A stretch of 35,284 nt of DNA from assembly GCA_937868485.1 (NCBI GenBank), contig CALMML010000057.1, forward strand, positions 1-35,284, written 5' to 3'. Under the pieces are notes generated by a model. That model searched no databases and was not told the origin of the DNA. It saw nothing but the letters and a program-made list of their open reading frames with translations. Positions 1 through 7,562 of this stretch are shown one piece after another. Source of the DNA: an uncultured Myxococcales bacterium. GTDB taxonomy: Bacteria > Myxococcota_A > Polyangia > Palsa-1104 > JAEUJZ01. Position numbers and translations under genes: made by a program. The number at the start of each line of letters is the position of its first letter. The first letter of the stretch is position 1.

Positions 1-1252
1 CGAGGGCTTGGGGCTCCAGGGCTCCGCTCACCTGACTGCTCGGCTGGGTGTGATAGGTGGTGTACATCACGCGACCGCAGCCGTGCTGGACGCTGGTGGT
101 CACGGGCGAGCTGGATTCCACCCAGACCTTGGGCGTGATCTTGACGGTCTTGCCATCGGCATCGAGTCCCATCCGATCCTGCACGGAACGAATCGACGTC
201 CACGCATCTTTGACCGAGGTCAGGTTCTGTCCCTGCGCGCGCAGCCAGGCATCCAGTCCGGTGTCACTGCGCGAGACGGACTGATCGCCGCCACCGCCGC
301 CGCAGGCGCTGCCGATGGTCGAGTTTTCGCCGCTCCACGAGATGTAGCCGGGGAAGATCTGGCGAACGTATTCATAGGACCAGTCCGACACGTAGAGCCG
401 TCCGCCCTTTTGGACAAACTCGGTGAGGGTGCTTTTGACGCGCGGGTCGGAGTTGTAAATGCTGGTGCACTTGGGTCCGGTGTCGCCGCTGTTGGTTCCG
501 CCCGAGCAGGGCAGAAACACGATGTGGTACTTGCTGATCTCTTTGGGATCGGTGATGAGCTGCACCGGGTTGGGATACGGAGACATCTCGAACAGACCGT
601 GGACTCCGTAGATGGCAAACGACGGCGCATCCTTGCCGAGCACCTGCGCTTTGCCGAGCAGATCCTTGGTGATGGTTGCCTTCATTCCCATCCGCGCGAG
701 CACGACCTCAATCGGGTCCCACGCGCCGAGCATGACGGCCATCTTGGGAACGTCGTCCCCGTTGGCCTTGTCCATGATCGGTGGCAGCGTGGTCTTGTCG
801 ATGGGAACCTGCTGCTTTCCTTCGAGGATGTTCAGCTGACGAACGCGCCGGAAGGCTCCCTTTTGGACGACCAAGTAGTAGTTGCCGGTGTTGGCATCTA
901 GCTCGAAGGTTCCGTCGGGATTGGTCGATACGTGCGGCGTGCCATCGGGCAGGTGAACGCACTTGTCACAGTAGACGCCATCGGGAATCGCCGCAGGCGG
1001 ATAGGCCGTGACGTAGACGAGCGCGCCCGAGATAGGAATCGTTCCTTCCGGTGCCACCACCTTGCCGGTCAGTCGACCAATCTTTTGGTTCGGACCGGGA
1101 TTGGGATTGGGGTTCGGATTGGGATTCGGATTGGGATTCGGCATCCCGGACGACATGGTCGAGTCATCAGAGATCTCGCGATCCGCGTTACAGGCCGACA
1201 GCGTCAGCGAAGAGACCAGCAAAACCCACGGGGTCAGTTTGAGCAGCCGCAT
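1..1252 (-). CDS. Surface lipoprotein with carboxypeptidase-regulatory-like and amidotransferase-like domains (C-terminus cut by window edge)
   Basis: About 417 residues are visible and the frame is still open at base 1. The N-terminus is a lipoprotein signal ending in lipobox LSAC (Cys21), so an exported lipid-anchored protein is expected. A Pro-Asn dipeptide linker (residues about 38-53) follows. Next comes a beta-rich stretch (about 58-140, with GALVYVTAYPPAA) resembling carboxypeptidase regulatory-like folds. A later segment has YHIVFLPCSGG followed by TEFVQKGGRLYVSDW, the strand-elbow-helix-GG.l.vsd layout of class I glutamine-amidotransferase-like (ThuA-like) folds, with Cys in the elbow. 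Whether that Cys is catalytic is unknown. No good Shine-Dalgarno sequence precedes the ATG at 1252, but a TATAGT lies 6 bases upstream. It lies downstream of another lipoprotein gene on the same strand, separated by a likely terminator, so it is probably transcribed on its own. The biological role is not recognised. Confidence 0.8.
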   Translation of the reverse strand, partial: MRLLKLTPWVLLVSSLTLSACNADREISDDSTMSSGMPNPNPNPNPNPNPNPGPNQKIGRLTGKVVAPEGTIPISGALVYVTAYPPAAIPDGVYCDKCVHLPDGTPHVSTNPDGTFELDANTGNYYLVVQKGAFRRVRQLNILEGKQQVPIDKTTLPPIMDKANGDDVPKMAVMLGAWDPIEVVLARMGMKATITKDLLGKAQVLGKDAPSFAIYGVHGLFEMSPYPNPVQLITDPKEISKYHIVFLPCSGGTNSGDTGPKCTSIYNSDPRVKSTLTEFVQKGGRLYVSDWSYEYVRQIFPGYISWSGENSTIGSACGGGGGDQSVSRSDTGLDAWLRAQGQNLTSVKDAWTSIRSVQDRMGLDADGKTVKITPKVWVESSSPVTTSVQHGCGRVMYTTYHTQPSSQVSGALEPQAL

Positions 1253-1258
1253 GCGCGG

Positions 1259-1264
1259 ACTATA
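1259..1264 (-). promoter_or_regulatory. Candidate -10 hexamer (TATAGT) for the lipoprotein gene at 1252
   Basis: TATAGT on the minus strand ends 6 bases before the ATG, so the transcript would begin at or next to the start codon (leaderless). No convincing -35 box is visible. It is one of seven such arrangements in this window. Confidence 0.35.
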
Positions 1265-1335
1265 TCCAAGATTCGCGGTGTGAATAGCCAGGAACCTTAT
1301 CGGGCGCAACGGGGCAGCGACCGCAGCGGGCGTCG

Positions 1336-1361
1336 AAAAAAGCGGCAGTCTGGGCCGCCGC
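1336..1361 (-). terminator. Likely intrinsic terminator after the 677-aa lipoprotein gene
   Basis: Read on the minus strand, GCGGC, a 10-base loop and GCCGC are followed at once by six T residues. An overlapping alternative stem, CTGGGC/GCCCAG (1350-1369), could compete. It lies about 100 bases downstream of the stop codon at 1465 and before the next lipoprotein gene, so it would separate the two transcripts. Confidence 0.55.
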
Positions 1362-1464
1362 GCGCCCAGATGGTAGATGCGCACCGATCGGCGCGCTGGG
1401 ACGGATGGTCAGGAATCGGAAGGAAGCCGCAGGCGCTGCGGCGGAAGGAAAAGCGACGAGCCGA

Positions 1465-3498
1465 CTAGCCGACGGGCTGCTGGCAGACGTTGGCGCTGCA
1501 GGTCAGACCGGCGCAGCAGCCACCACCACCGCAGGTCTGTCCCGCACCGATGCAGGTGGACGGACTGACGCACACGCCGTTTACCGCGACGCCCGAGCAG
1601 CACTGGGTGCTGACATCGGCAGCGGCTCCGTCTTGACGGCACGCGACGGGGGCCCAGTACGCGGAGATGTTCTTCGCAGCGACATCCTGACCGGGCAGCC
1701 AGTACGGAACGAAGCTCGGATCTTCCCCGGCGTTGGGCGAGTTCTTGATCGCGGCAACCCACAGCTGCTGACGGCTGGTGCCAGCGGTGCCGACCTTGTT
1801 ATTGCCGTAGTCACGCTCGCTGATGAAGCTGAGCCAGAAGTAACCACCGACGTTGAACGGAGAGAAGTTCGGGAAGAACACCTTCGCCGTCGTGGTGCTG
1901 CCCATCGCGTTGGCCAGCTTGATAAGGCCCGTGCCGTCCGGCTTGATCATAAACAGCGAGCCAGGCTTCTGGTTGTCGCTGCGCGGGCTTGTGCCGTTCT
2001 GGAACGAAATCCACTTCGAGTCGGGCGACCAGGTCGGATAGCTGTTCTGCGTCGCGCCCGCAACGGTCGCCGCCTTGTGAATCTGCACCACCGGACCGAC
2101 GGTGTCTTGTCCAGTGACAGGCAGGATCGACAGGTTGGCGACGCTCAGGTCGGTGCCGTCCCCGTTGGCTTCGCTGGCGTAGGCAATCATCTTGCCGTCC
2201 GGCGACCAGTTCGGATAGGTGCCTCCCGTCGGAAGTGCGCTGCTGCCCGCGCCGAGCGTAACCGGCTTTCCGTTGGCGGTATCAATGAAGTACATGATGT
2301 TGCCGCCGCTCGGGTTGACGACGACCATCCGCTTCGCATCGGGATTGAACGACGAAAAGTAGAACGGCTGGGTCGCGGTCGTGACCGGATAGGTCGTCGG
2401 AGCCGGGTTGCCGCTCAGGTTGGCGGTCAGGTCGAAGATGCCGCCGTAGTTGATGCCACCACCGAGCCGACCGACCATGTAGCGGCCATCGCGCGAGACG
2501 GTGTGGCAACCGACGCAGACCTCGCCGCTCGACGGAGACTTCGGCGGGTTTGGCAACAGGTCCGATGCCGTCGCGGTGCCGTCCTGAATCTTGCGGATCT
2601 TGCCGACGTTGATGTCCCAGTAATAGATGGTGCCAAGCAGCGAGCCCTTGGCAAAGTGCATCTTGACTGCGTTTCCGCTCCACACCTTGCCGGTCGCTTT
2701 TTCGTAGCGGTCCACCGTCAGGACTGCATCGGCGTCGAGGTTGCTCTGCGCGATGCCGGCCCAGCCCTTGGCATCGACCAGATAGTTCGACGTAAACGCG
2801 GTGCTGTTGTGACCGACGTACGCCGTAAACTTCATGTTCGGCTTGACGATGCTGACGCGGAAGATGTCGCCGACTGCGCCCATCGTCCACTGGATGTTGG
2901 CCGGATAGACGTTCTGCGGCATCAGCACGTTGTCGAGCGGATACACAATGCCCGCAGCCTTGGTCAGATCCTGCGTCGGCGTCGCGGCTGCAAACAGGGC
3001 CGCCGCATTGGCGTCCGTGTTGGGAGTCGACAGCACCGACTCCACAGTCACGGTGATCTTGACGGTGGTCGTCACCGGCGTGCCATTGTCGATGTAGGTC
3101 GCAGTCACCTCGACCTCACCACCGATGGTTCCGTTGGCGGTAAAGACACCGGCAGAGTCCACCGTTCCAATCGCGTTGTAGGGAACGCTCCAGCTCACAC
3201 CGACAAGCTGATTGCTGGTCGATCCATCGGCGCGAGTACCAGTGACAGCCAGCGCTTGGGAAACGGGCGTTCCGCTCGCTTTGAGCATCACCGGACTCGG
3301 CGTGATGCTGATCGAAACGTACTCCGGTGCGGTCTGATTGCCACAGCCGTTCGGGTCCGTGCAGTTTGCGTTGCAAGTCGCCGGATCTGCATTCGGATCC
3401 GCACAGACATCACCACCGCCCAGGCTGCTGTTGTTGCAGCCCACCACAACCGCGGTGGTCAGGACGGAAAGAATGCCAAGAAGCTTCCAAGTTTTCAT
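1465..3498 (-). CDS. Lipoprotein with Ig-like region, CXXCH site, TolB-like propeller and knottin-like C-terminus
   Basis: 677 residues. A lipoprotein signal ends in VVGC (Cys21). A short Cys-rich stretch (about 32-52, DPNADPATCNANCTDPNGC) is followed by a bacterial Ig-like (BIG_2 type) region at about 60-155. The central part has a single CVGCH sequence (Cys328, Cys331, His332), the covalent heme c attachment pattern. Repeated PNWSPDGK, PTWSPDSK and FNPDAKR motifs then mark TolB/WD40-like propeller blades. The last 60 residues are Cys-rich. Residues 649-672 have spacing C-x6-C-x4-CC-x4-C-x4-C, the inhibitor cystine knot pattern. A GGAG lies 9-10 bases before the ATG at 3498. The CXXCH fits the cytochrome c maturation genes further along the window, but heme attachment is inferred. 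The likely location is the outer membrane or cell surface; substrate or partner unknown. Confidence 0.85.
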   Translation of the reverse strand: MKTWKLLGILSVLTTAVVVGCNNSSLGGGDVCADPNADPATCNANCTDPNGCGNQTAPEYVSISITPSPVMLKASGTPVSQALAVTGTRADGSTSNQLVGVSWSVPYNAIGTVDSAGVFTANGTIGGEVEVTATYIDNGTPVTTTVKITVTVESVLSTPNTDANAAALFAAATPTQDLTKAAGIVYPLDNVLMPQNVYPANIQWTMGAVGDIFRVSIVKPNMKFTAYVGHNSTAFTSNYLVDAKGWAGIAQSNLDADAVLTVDRYEKATGKVWSGNAVKMHFAKGSLLGTIYYWDINVGKIRKIQDGTATASDLLPNPPKSPSSGEVCVGCHTVSRDGRYMVGRLGGGINYGGIFDLTANLSGNPAPTTYPVTTATQPFYFSSFNPDAKRMVVVNPSGGNIMYFIDTANGKPVTLGAGSSALPTGGTYPNWSPDGKMIAYASEANGDGTDLSVANLSILPVTGQDTVGPVVQIHKAATVAGATQNSYPTWSPDSKWISFQNGTSPRSDNQKPGSLFMIKPDGTGLIKLANAMGSTTTAKVFFPNFSPFNVGGYFWLSFISERDYGNNKVGTAGTSRQQLWVAAIKNSPNAGEDPSFVPYWLPGQDVAAKNISAYWAPVACRQDGAAADVSTQCCSGVAVNGVCVSPSTCIGAGQTCGGGGCCAGLTCSANVCQQPVG

Positions 3499-3869
3499 CG
3501 TGAATACTCCACCCTAGCCAAGATTCGTAGGCACAGCGCAGACAATGACAGCAGCATTTTACCGTCGGAAAGTGCGATTCATCAAGCGCGATACGGTCTG
3601 CGCATTCCTAAGTTGCGGAATCGTAACAACTGTTCGAGCCACGAACGCTCAAGTGACACAGACAGCGCCATCGAAACGGACGCTGTAGCAACTGATGCAA
3701 ATGACTCAGGGATTCACCTGAGACGACATCTGCAACACGCCGTACTGCGGAGACATTGCGGAAGGAATCCGATGGATTCGAGGTGTTCTGTGTGGTGAAA
3801 AGGAGTCCGGTCAGGAGTCCCATTCATCGCGGTTGACCGGGATGTGTGTCCGGGTAAAGCTATGCAACC
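3499..3869. other. Non-coding divergent control region between lipoprotein and P450 genes
   Basis: No credible gene is seen in these 371 bases; open frames crossing it are extensions of antisense frames. It is less GC-rich than its flanks. It holds several short inverted repeats: ACAGCG/CGCTGT (3662-3686), CTCAGG-6-CCTGAG (3705-3722) and GAATCC-GAT-GGATTC (3765-3779). A tandem direct repeat AGGAGTCC follows (about 3801-3819). These could be operators for the P450 gene or promoters for both divergent genes. Function is inferred only from position and symmetry. Confidence 0.5.
3833..3860 (+). promoter_or_regulatory. Weak candidate promoter for the P450-reductase gene
   Basis: TTGACC (3833-3838), a good -35 match, is followed after 16 bases by TAAAGC (3855-3860), a poor -10 match, ending 9 bases before the ATG at 3870. 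The gene has no clear Shine-Dalgarno sequence, so a very short leader is plausible. Confidence 0.25.
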
Positions 3870-6800
3870 ATGACCGCCAGCAAACGCTCTGTCTTTGTCA
3901 CGTTCCAAGGCCAACGACAAAAGATCAGCTTCTATGAAGGAACCAGCGAGCTTGCCATCGATCGCGCCGTCCGTGCGGCATTCGGAATCGCGGAATCGGT
4001 GACGCTTCGCTTTCGGGATACAGAGGGAGACGCGCTGGCGCTCTGTGACAAGCTCCCACATGAGCTGGAGCTGACAGCGGAAGCGACGGAACTTGTCACA
4101 GCCCAGAAGATGCAGACACGCGATGCGGACACGGAACGGAGTCCGGCTCGATCGGAACAGAGTCCGATTCCCGCGAAGTCTGCGACGCTGCTAGAAGTTC
4201 CCGGACCGAGTCCGTGGCCCATCATCGGCAACATCGACCGGCTTCGCGCGGGGGAAAACCTACAAGAAGCCCTGGCCAAAGTTGCGTCGGAATACGGTCG
4301 GTTTGCGCGGCTGAAGCTTCCGAATCGCGCGACGTTTTACATCAACACCGATGCCGATGTGGTGGAAGAGCTAGACCGTCGTCCTGATGACTTCCGCAAG
4401 ACCACTCCACCGCCGGCAACACCGCTTGGTCGACTGCGCGCCGGAGCCGCAGGAAAAGGTCTGTTTACGTCCGGTGATGAAGAAGAGATCTGGCAGATCG
4501 CGCATCGGATTCTGCTTCCCGCGTTCGGACTGGGAGCCATCAAGCAGTACTTCGGTCGCATCGTGGAAGTGTCCGATGACTTGATCGAAAACCTCCGCAG
4601 TCGCAAGCCAAACGAGTCGTTCTTGGTGACAGAGCTGATGACCAAGATGACGTTTGAAGCGATTGGCTATGCAGGCTTTCACTCGCGCTTTCACTGCGTG
4701 AACGCCAAAGAAACGCCGCCGTTTGTGCAAGCGATGGTGGACGTACTGGAAGTCGCGATGGAGCAGACGCGCAACCTGCTTCCCGATCGATTCCATGTGC
4801 TTCAGCGTCACAAAAAAGACGCAGCATCAAAGGTCTTGTCGGACACGGTGGATCAGATCATTTCCGAGCGCAAAGGGATGATGCAGCGCAATGAAGCGGT
4901 CCCAAACGACATGCTTCAGATCATGCTGACGGCGCGCGATCGACAGACCGGACAGCGACTGCCAGATGACAACATTCGCGAGCAGCTCATCACGTTCCTC
5001 ATCGCAGGTCACGAGACCACAAGTGGCATGCTGTCCTACGCGCTATATTACATCTCGAAAAATCCTCTTATTGAACAGAAGCTCATCGAAGAGGTCGATC
5101 GCGTTCTCGGACGAGACTACAGTCGCAAGCCAAGCTTCGCGGATCTGGATGAGCTGGACTACACCGGACGGATCTTGAAAGAAGCGCTGCGGCTCAATCC
5201 AACGGCGCCCGGCTTTGGCAAAGTGGTGCAGCGCGACACCGTCATCGCAGGCAAGTATTCGGTCAAAAAAGACAGCATCATCCTGACGCTGCTCGGTAGC
5301 TTGCATCGCGATCCTCGGCACTTTGGGAAAGACCCCGAAGCGTTCAATCCCGATCACTTCCTTCCCGATGCGGTCGCGCGTCGTCATCCGCATGCCTACC
5401 ATCCGTTCGGAATGGGAATCCGTAGCTGCATCGGATCTCAGTTTGCGCTGGTGGAAGCCAAGCTGGTGCTCGCACGGATGTATCAGCAGTTCCGGCTGCG
5501 GCTGAGCGATCCGAGCTATCAGCTCAAGCACATTCAGACGCTGACGATCAAGCCACGCGATCTGCTGATGTGCGTGACACCGCGTCAGGAGGAGAAAGGA
5601 AAGCAGCCCACCTCACGCGCGGTATCAAACGATCCGGTGCGCATGCAGCGCGAGCCCGCAAGCGCAGAAGGATCGCTGCTGATTCTGTACGGATCGAACA
5701 TGGGAACCGCGCAGGAGCTGGCGCAGAAGCTTCTCCAGCAAGCTTCCGCGCGGAAGATTTCAGCGACGGTGGCAGAGCTGGATTCCTTTGTGGACAGGCT
5801 GCCCAAACAGACTCCGGTGGTGCTGATCTGTTCGACCTACAACGGACTGCCGCCAGACAACGCGGTGAAGTTTCATGCGTGGCTCAAGCAGCTAGCAGGC
5901 AGCGACGCGCTACAGGGTGTGGACTTTGCAGTCCTTGGCTGCGGCAACAAGCAGTGGCAAGCCACCTTCCAGCAGGTTCCTCGCTTTCTGTTTGATCGAT
6001 TGAGTGCGCTGGGCGCCAAGCCGCTGACTCCGTTTGTGGGCTGTGATGCCGACGGAGACTTCGATGCATCGGCAGAGTCTTTCTGCCAAGCGCTGTGGTC
6101 TGTGATGGGCTCGCGATCTCCCGCCATATCGGAAGGAATCAGCGCAGCAAGCGACAGCGAACACGCGCTCTCTTACGCAGTGGACGTCGTCCATTCCGCT
6201 GGATCGGATGCATCGCCGCTGGAATCAAGTCGCGTGCCCCTGCAAGCGGAAGCCAGACTGTGTACGATCCTCGAACATCGCGAGCTACAGTCCGCGCAGG
6301 CAGAGCGCTCCACTCGTCACCTAGAAATCCAGATCCCCGACGGTGTTTCCTATTCCGCAGGCGATCACGTAGGAGTCCTTCCCGACAATCCCATCGCGCT
6401 GTGTCAGTCCTATGCACAGCGCTGCGGAGTCCAGCTGTCTGACGCCGTGGTGATTCGTAAAATCGGCGCGATCAGCGGTCCGTTTCCGTGCGGAATTCCT
6501 CTCTCTGTCCGCGAGCTTCTGGGACAGCATGTGGATCTAAGCGGACCCCTTACCCGTCGAGAGCTGCGCGTTCTGGCTGCGCGCTGCCAGTGTCCGCCCG
6601 AACGAAGCGAGCTGCTGCGACTGGCATCCGCAGAGTCCTTCCCTACCGAGGTACTTTCGCAGCGCCTGACCTTGCTGGATGTCCTGCTTCGCTTTGCGTC
6701 GATTCCTTGTGATCTGGCCACGGTGCTGTCGCTGCGTCCGATGCTGCGTCCGCGCTATTACTCGATCTCGTCATCGCCCCGAAAGCTACCGAATCGCTGC

Positions 6801-7424
6801 ACCATCACCGTCGGTGTTCATGACTACCAAGGACCCGCAGGACAGCTCCGCGCGGGACTGTGCAGTCACTATCTGGCAGAGCGCACAGAAGGACAGACGC
6901 TGCGGGTGATCATCAAAGACACCGGAAGCAGCTTCCGCTTGCCGCCCGATCCCAAGATTCCGGTGATCTTGATTGGACCAGGAACGGGACTTGCGCCCCT
7001 GCGAGGCTTTGTACAAGAGCGCGCCGCGCTACGGAGCGAAGGAACGGAGGTCGGCCAGACGCTGCTGTTCTTCGGCTGCCGTCGTCCTGATCACGACTAC
7101 CTGTATCGCGAAGAGCTGGAAGCGTACGCGCAAGATGGAACGCTCGCCGGTCTGTATGTTGCGTTTTCCCGTCAGCCCGAAACGCCGAAGACCTACGTGC
7201 AGGATCTGATTCGGCAGCATGCGCAGAAACTGTGGTCCCTGCTGCAAGAGGGTGCGTATGTCTTTGTCTGTGGCGACGCAAAGAGCATGGCCCCCGCTGT
7301 CCAGCAGACCTTTGCAGAGATCCTGACCGCACACGGTGGACAGTCGGCAGAGCAGGCCCAAGAGACGATCCGTAGCTGGCGCAGTCAAGGTCGCTACTGC
7401 GAAGATGTCTGGGCTTCGACCTAA
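3870..7424 (+). CDS. Self-sufficient cytochrome P450 / NADPH-P450 reductase (CYP102-type) with N-terminal ubiquitin-like domain
   Basis: 1184 residues; the best-known relative, P450 BM3 (CYP102A1), has about 1050. Residues 1-75 form an extra domain with ubiquitin/PB1-like layout (VFVTFQGQ, RQKISFYEG, a helix, then RFRDTEGDALAL with D50-T-E-G-D54). A polar linker runs to about 108. The P450 domain (about 110-575) has the I-helix AGHETT (379-384), ExxR (E438-R441) and heme ligand Cys520 in FGMGIRSCIG. The flavodoxin domain starts at YGSNMGTA (607 onward). FAD binding is marked by RPRYYSIS (960-967), NADPH binding by GPGTGLAP (1036 onward), and the C-terminus is DVWAST. BM3 Arg47, Tyr51 and Phe87 align with Arg153, Tyr157 and Phe199, so fatty-acid hydroxylation with NADPH and O2 is the likely reaction. 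It is cytosolic and has no membrane anchor. The ATG at 3870 is needed to include the N-terminal domain. An out-of-frame ATG lies at 3862. Confidence 0.95.
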   Translation: MTASKRSVFVTFQGQRQKISFYEGTSELAIDRAVRAAFGIAESVTLRFRDTEGDALALCDKLPHELELTAEATELVTAQKMQTRDADTERSPARSEQSPIPAKSATLLEVPGPSPWPIIGNIDRLRAGENLQEALAKVASEYGRFARLKLPNRATFYINTDADVVEELDRRPDDFRKTTPPPATPLGRLRAGAAGKGLFTSGDEEEIWQIAHRILLPAFGLGAIKQYFGRIVEVSDDLIENLRSRKPNESFLVTELMTKMTFEAIGYAGFHSRFHCVNAKETPPFVQAMVDVLEVAMEQTRNLLPDRFHVLQRHKKDAASKVLSDTVDQIISERKGMMQRNEAVPNDMLQIMLTARDRQTGQRLPDDNIREQLITFLIAGHETTSGMLSYALYYISKNPLIEQKLIEEVDRVLGRDYSRKPSFADLDELDYTGRILKEALRLNPTAPGFGKVVQRDTVIAGKYSVKKDSIILTLLGSLHRDPRHFGKDPEAFNPDHFLPDAVARRHPHAYHPFGMGIRSCIGSQFALVEAKLVLARMYQQFRLRLSDPSYQLKHIQTLTIKPRDLLMCVTPRQEEKGKQPTSRAVSNDPVRMQREPASAEGSLLILYGSNMGTAQELAQKLLQQASARKISATVAELDSFVDRLPKQTPVVLICSTYNGLPPDNAVKFHAWLKQLAGSDALQGVDFAVLGCGNKQWQATFQQVPRFLFDRLSALGAKPLTPFVGCDADGDFDASAESFCQALWSVMGSRSPAISEGISAASDSEHALSYAVDVVHSAGSDASPLESSRVPLQAEARLCTILEHRELQSAQAERSTRHLEIQIPDGVSYSAGDHVGVLPDNPIALCQSYAQRCGVQLSDAVVIRKIGAISGPFPCGIPLSVRELLGQHVDLSGPLTRRELRVLAARCQCPPERSELLRLASAESFPTEVLSQRLTLLDVLLRFASIPCDLATVLSLRPMLRPRYYSISSSPRKLPNRCTITVGVHDYQGPAGQLRAGLCSHYLAERTEGQTLRVIIKDTGSSFRLPPDPKIPVILIGPGTGLAPLRGFVQERAALRSEGTEVGQTLLFFGCRRPDHDYLYREELEAYAQDGTLAGLYVAFSRQPETPKTYVQDLIRQHAQKLWSLLQEGAYVFVCGDAKSMAPAVQQTFAEILTAHGGQSAEQAQETIRSWRSQGRYCEDVWAST

Positions 7425-7456
7425 CGCAGCGGCTGCTGGTTTCGCTCTGCAAATAT

Positions 7457-7485
7457 GAGGCATATGAAATGCTTCATATGTCCTC
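7457..7485. repeat. Inverted repeat 1 downstream of the P450 gene
   Basis: GAGG-CATATGAA, a 4-base loop ATGC, then TTCATATG, one bulged T and CCTC make a 12-bp stem. It starts 33 bases after the P450 stop codon. It has no T-run, so it is not a classical intrinsic terminator. It shares the word TGCTTCATAT (7470-7479) with the inverted repeat at 7531-7561, exactly 80 bases away. It could be a processing or termination hairpin, or a protein-binding palindrome. Confidence 0.65.
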
Positions 7486-7530
7486 CATCCAGCCAGAATC
7501 GCTGAATCGTCAGACGAACACTCATCGAAT

Positions 7531-7561
7531 CAATATGAAGCAGATGATGTGCTTCATATTG
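7531..7561. repeat. Inverted repeat 2, perfect 12-bp arms, next to the JAMM-like gene's stop codon
   Basis: CAATATGAAGCA and TGCTTCATATTG are perfect reverse complements separated by the 7-base loop GATGATG. The right arm ends one base before the minus-strand stop codon of the JAMM-like gene (7563-7565). So each of the two convergent genes is followed by a copy of the same symmetrical motif. A bidirectional terminator or RNA-stabilising pair is one reading; operators are another. Confidence 0.7.
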
Positions 7562-7562
7562 G

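Noticed and set aside
1405-3798. A 797-residue open frame on the plus strand
   Set aside because: It lies antisense to a lipoprotein gene with clear signal, domains and ribosome-binding site. Its translation is Arg/Ala/Val-rich without any motif, as expected for the opposite strand of a GC-rich gene.
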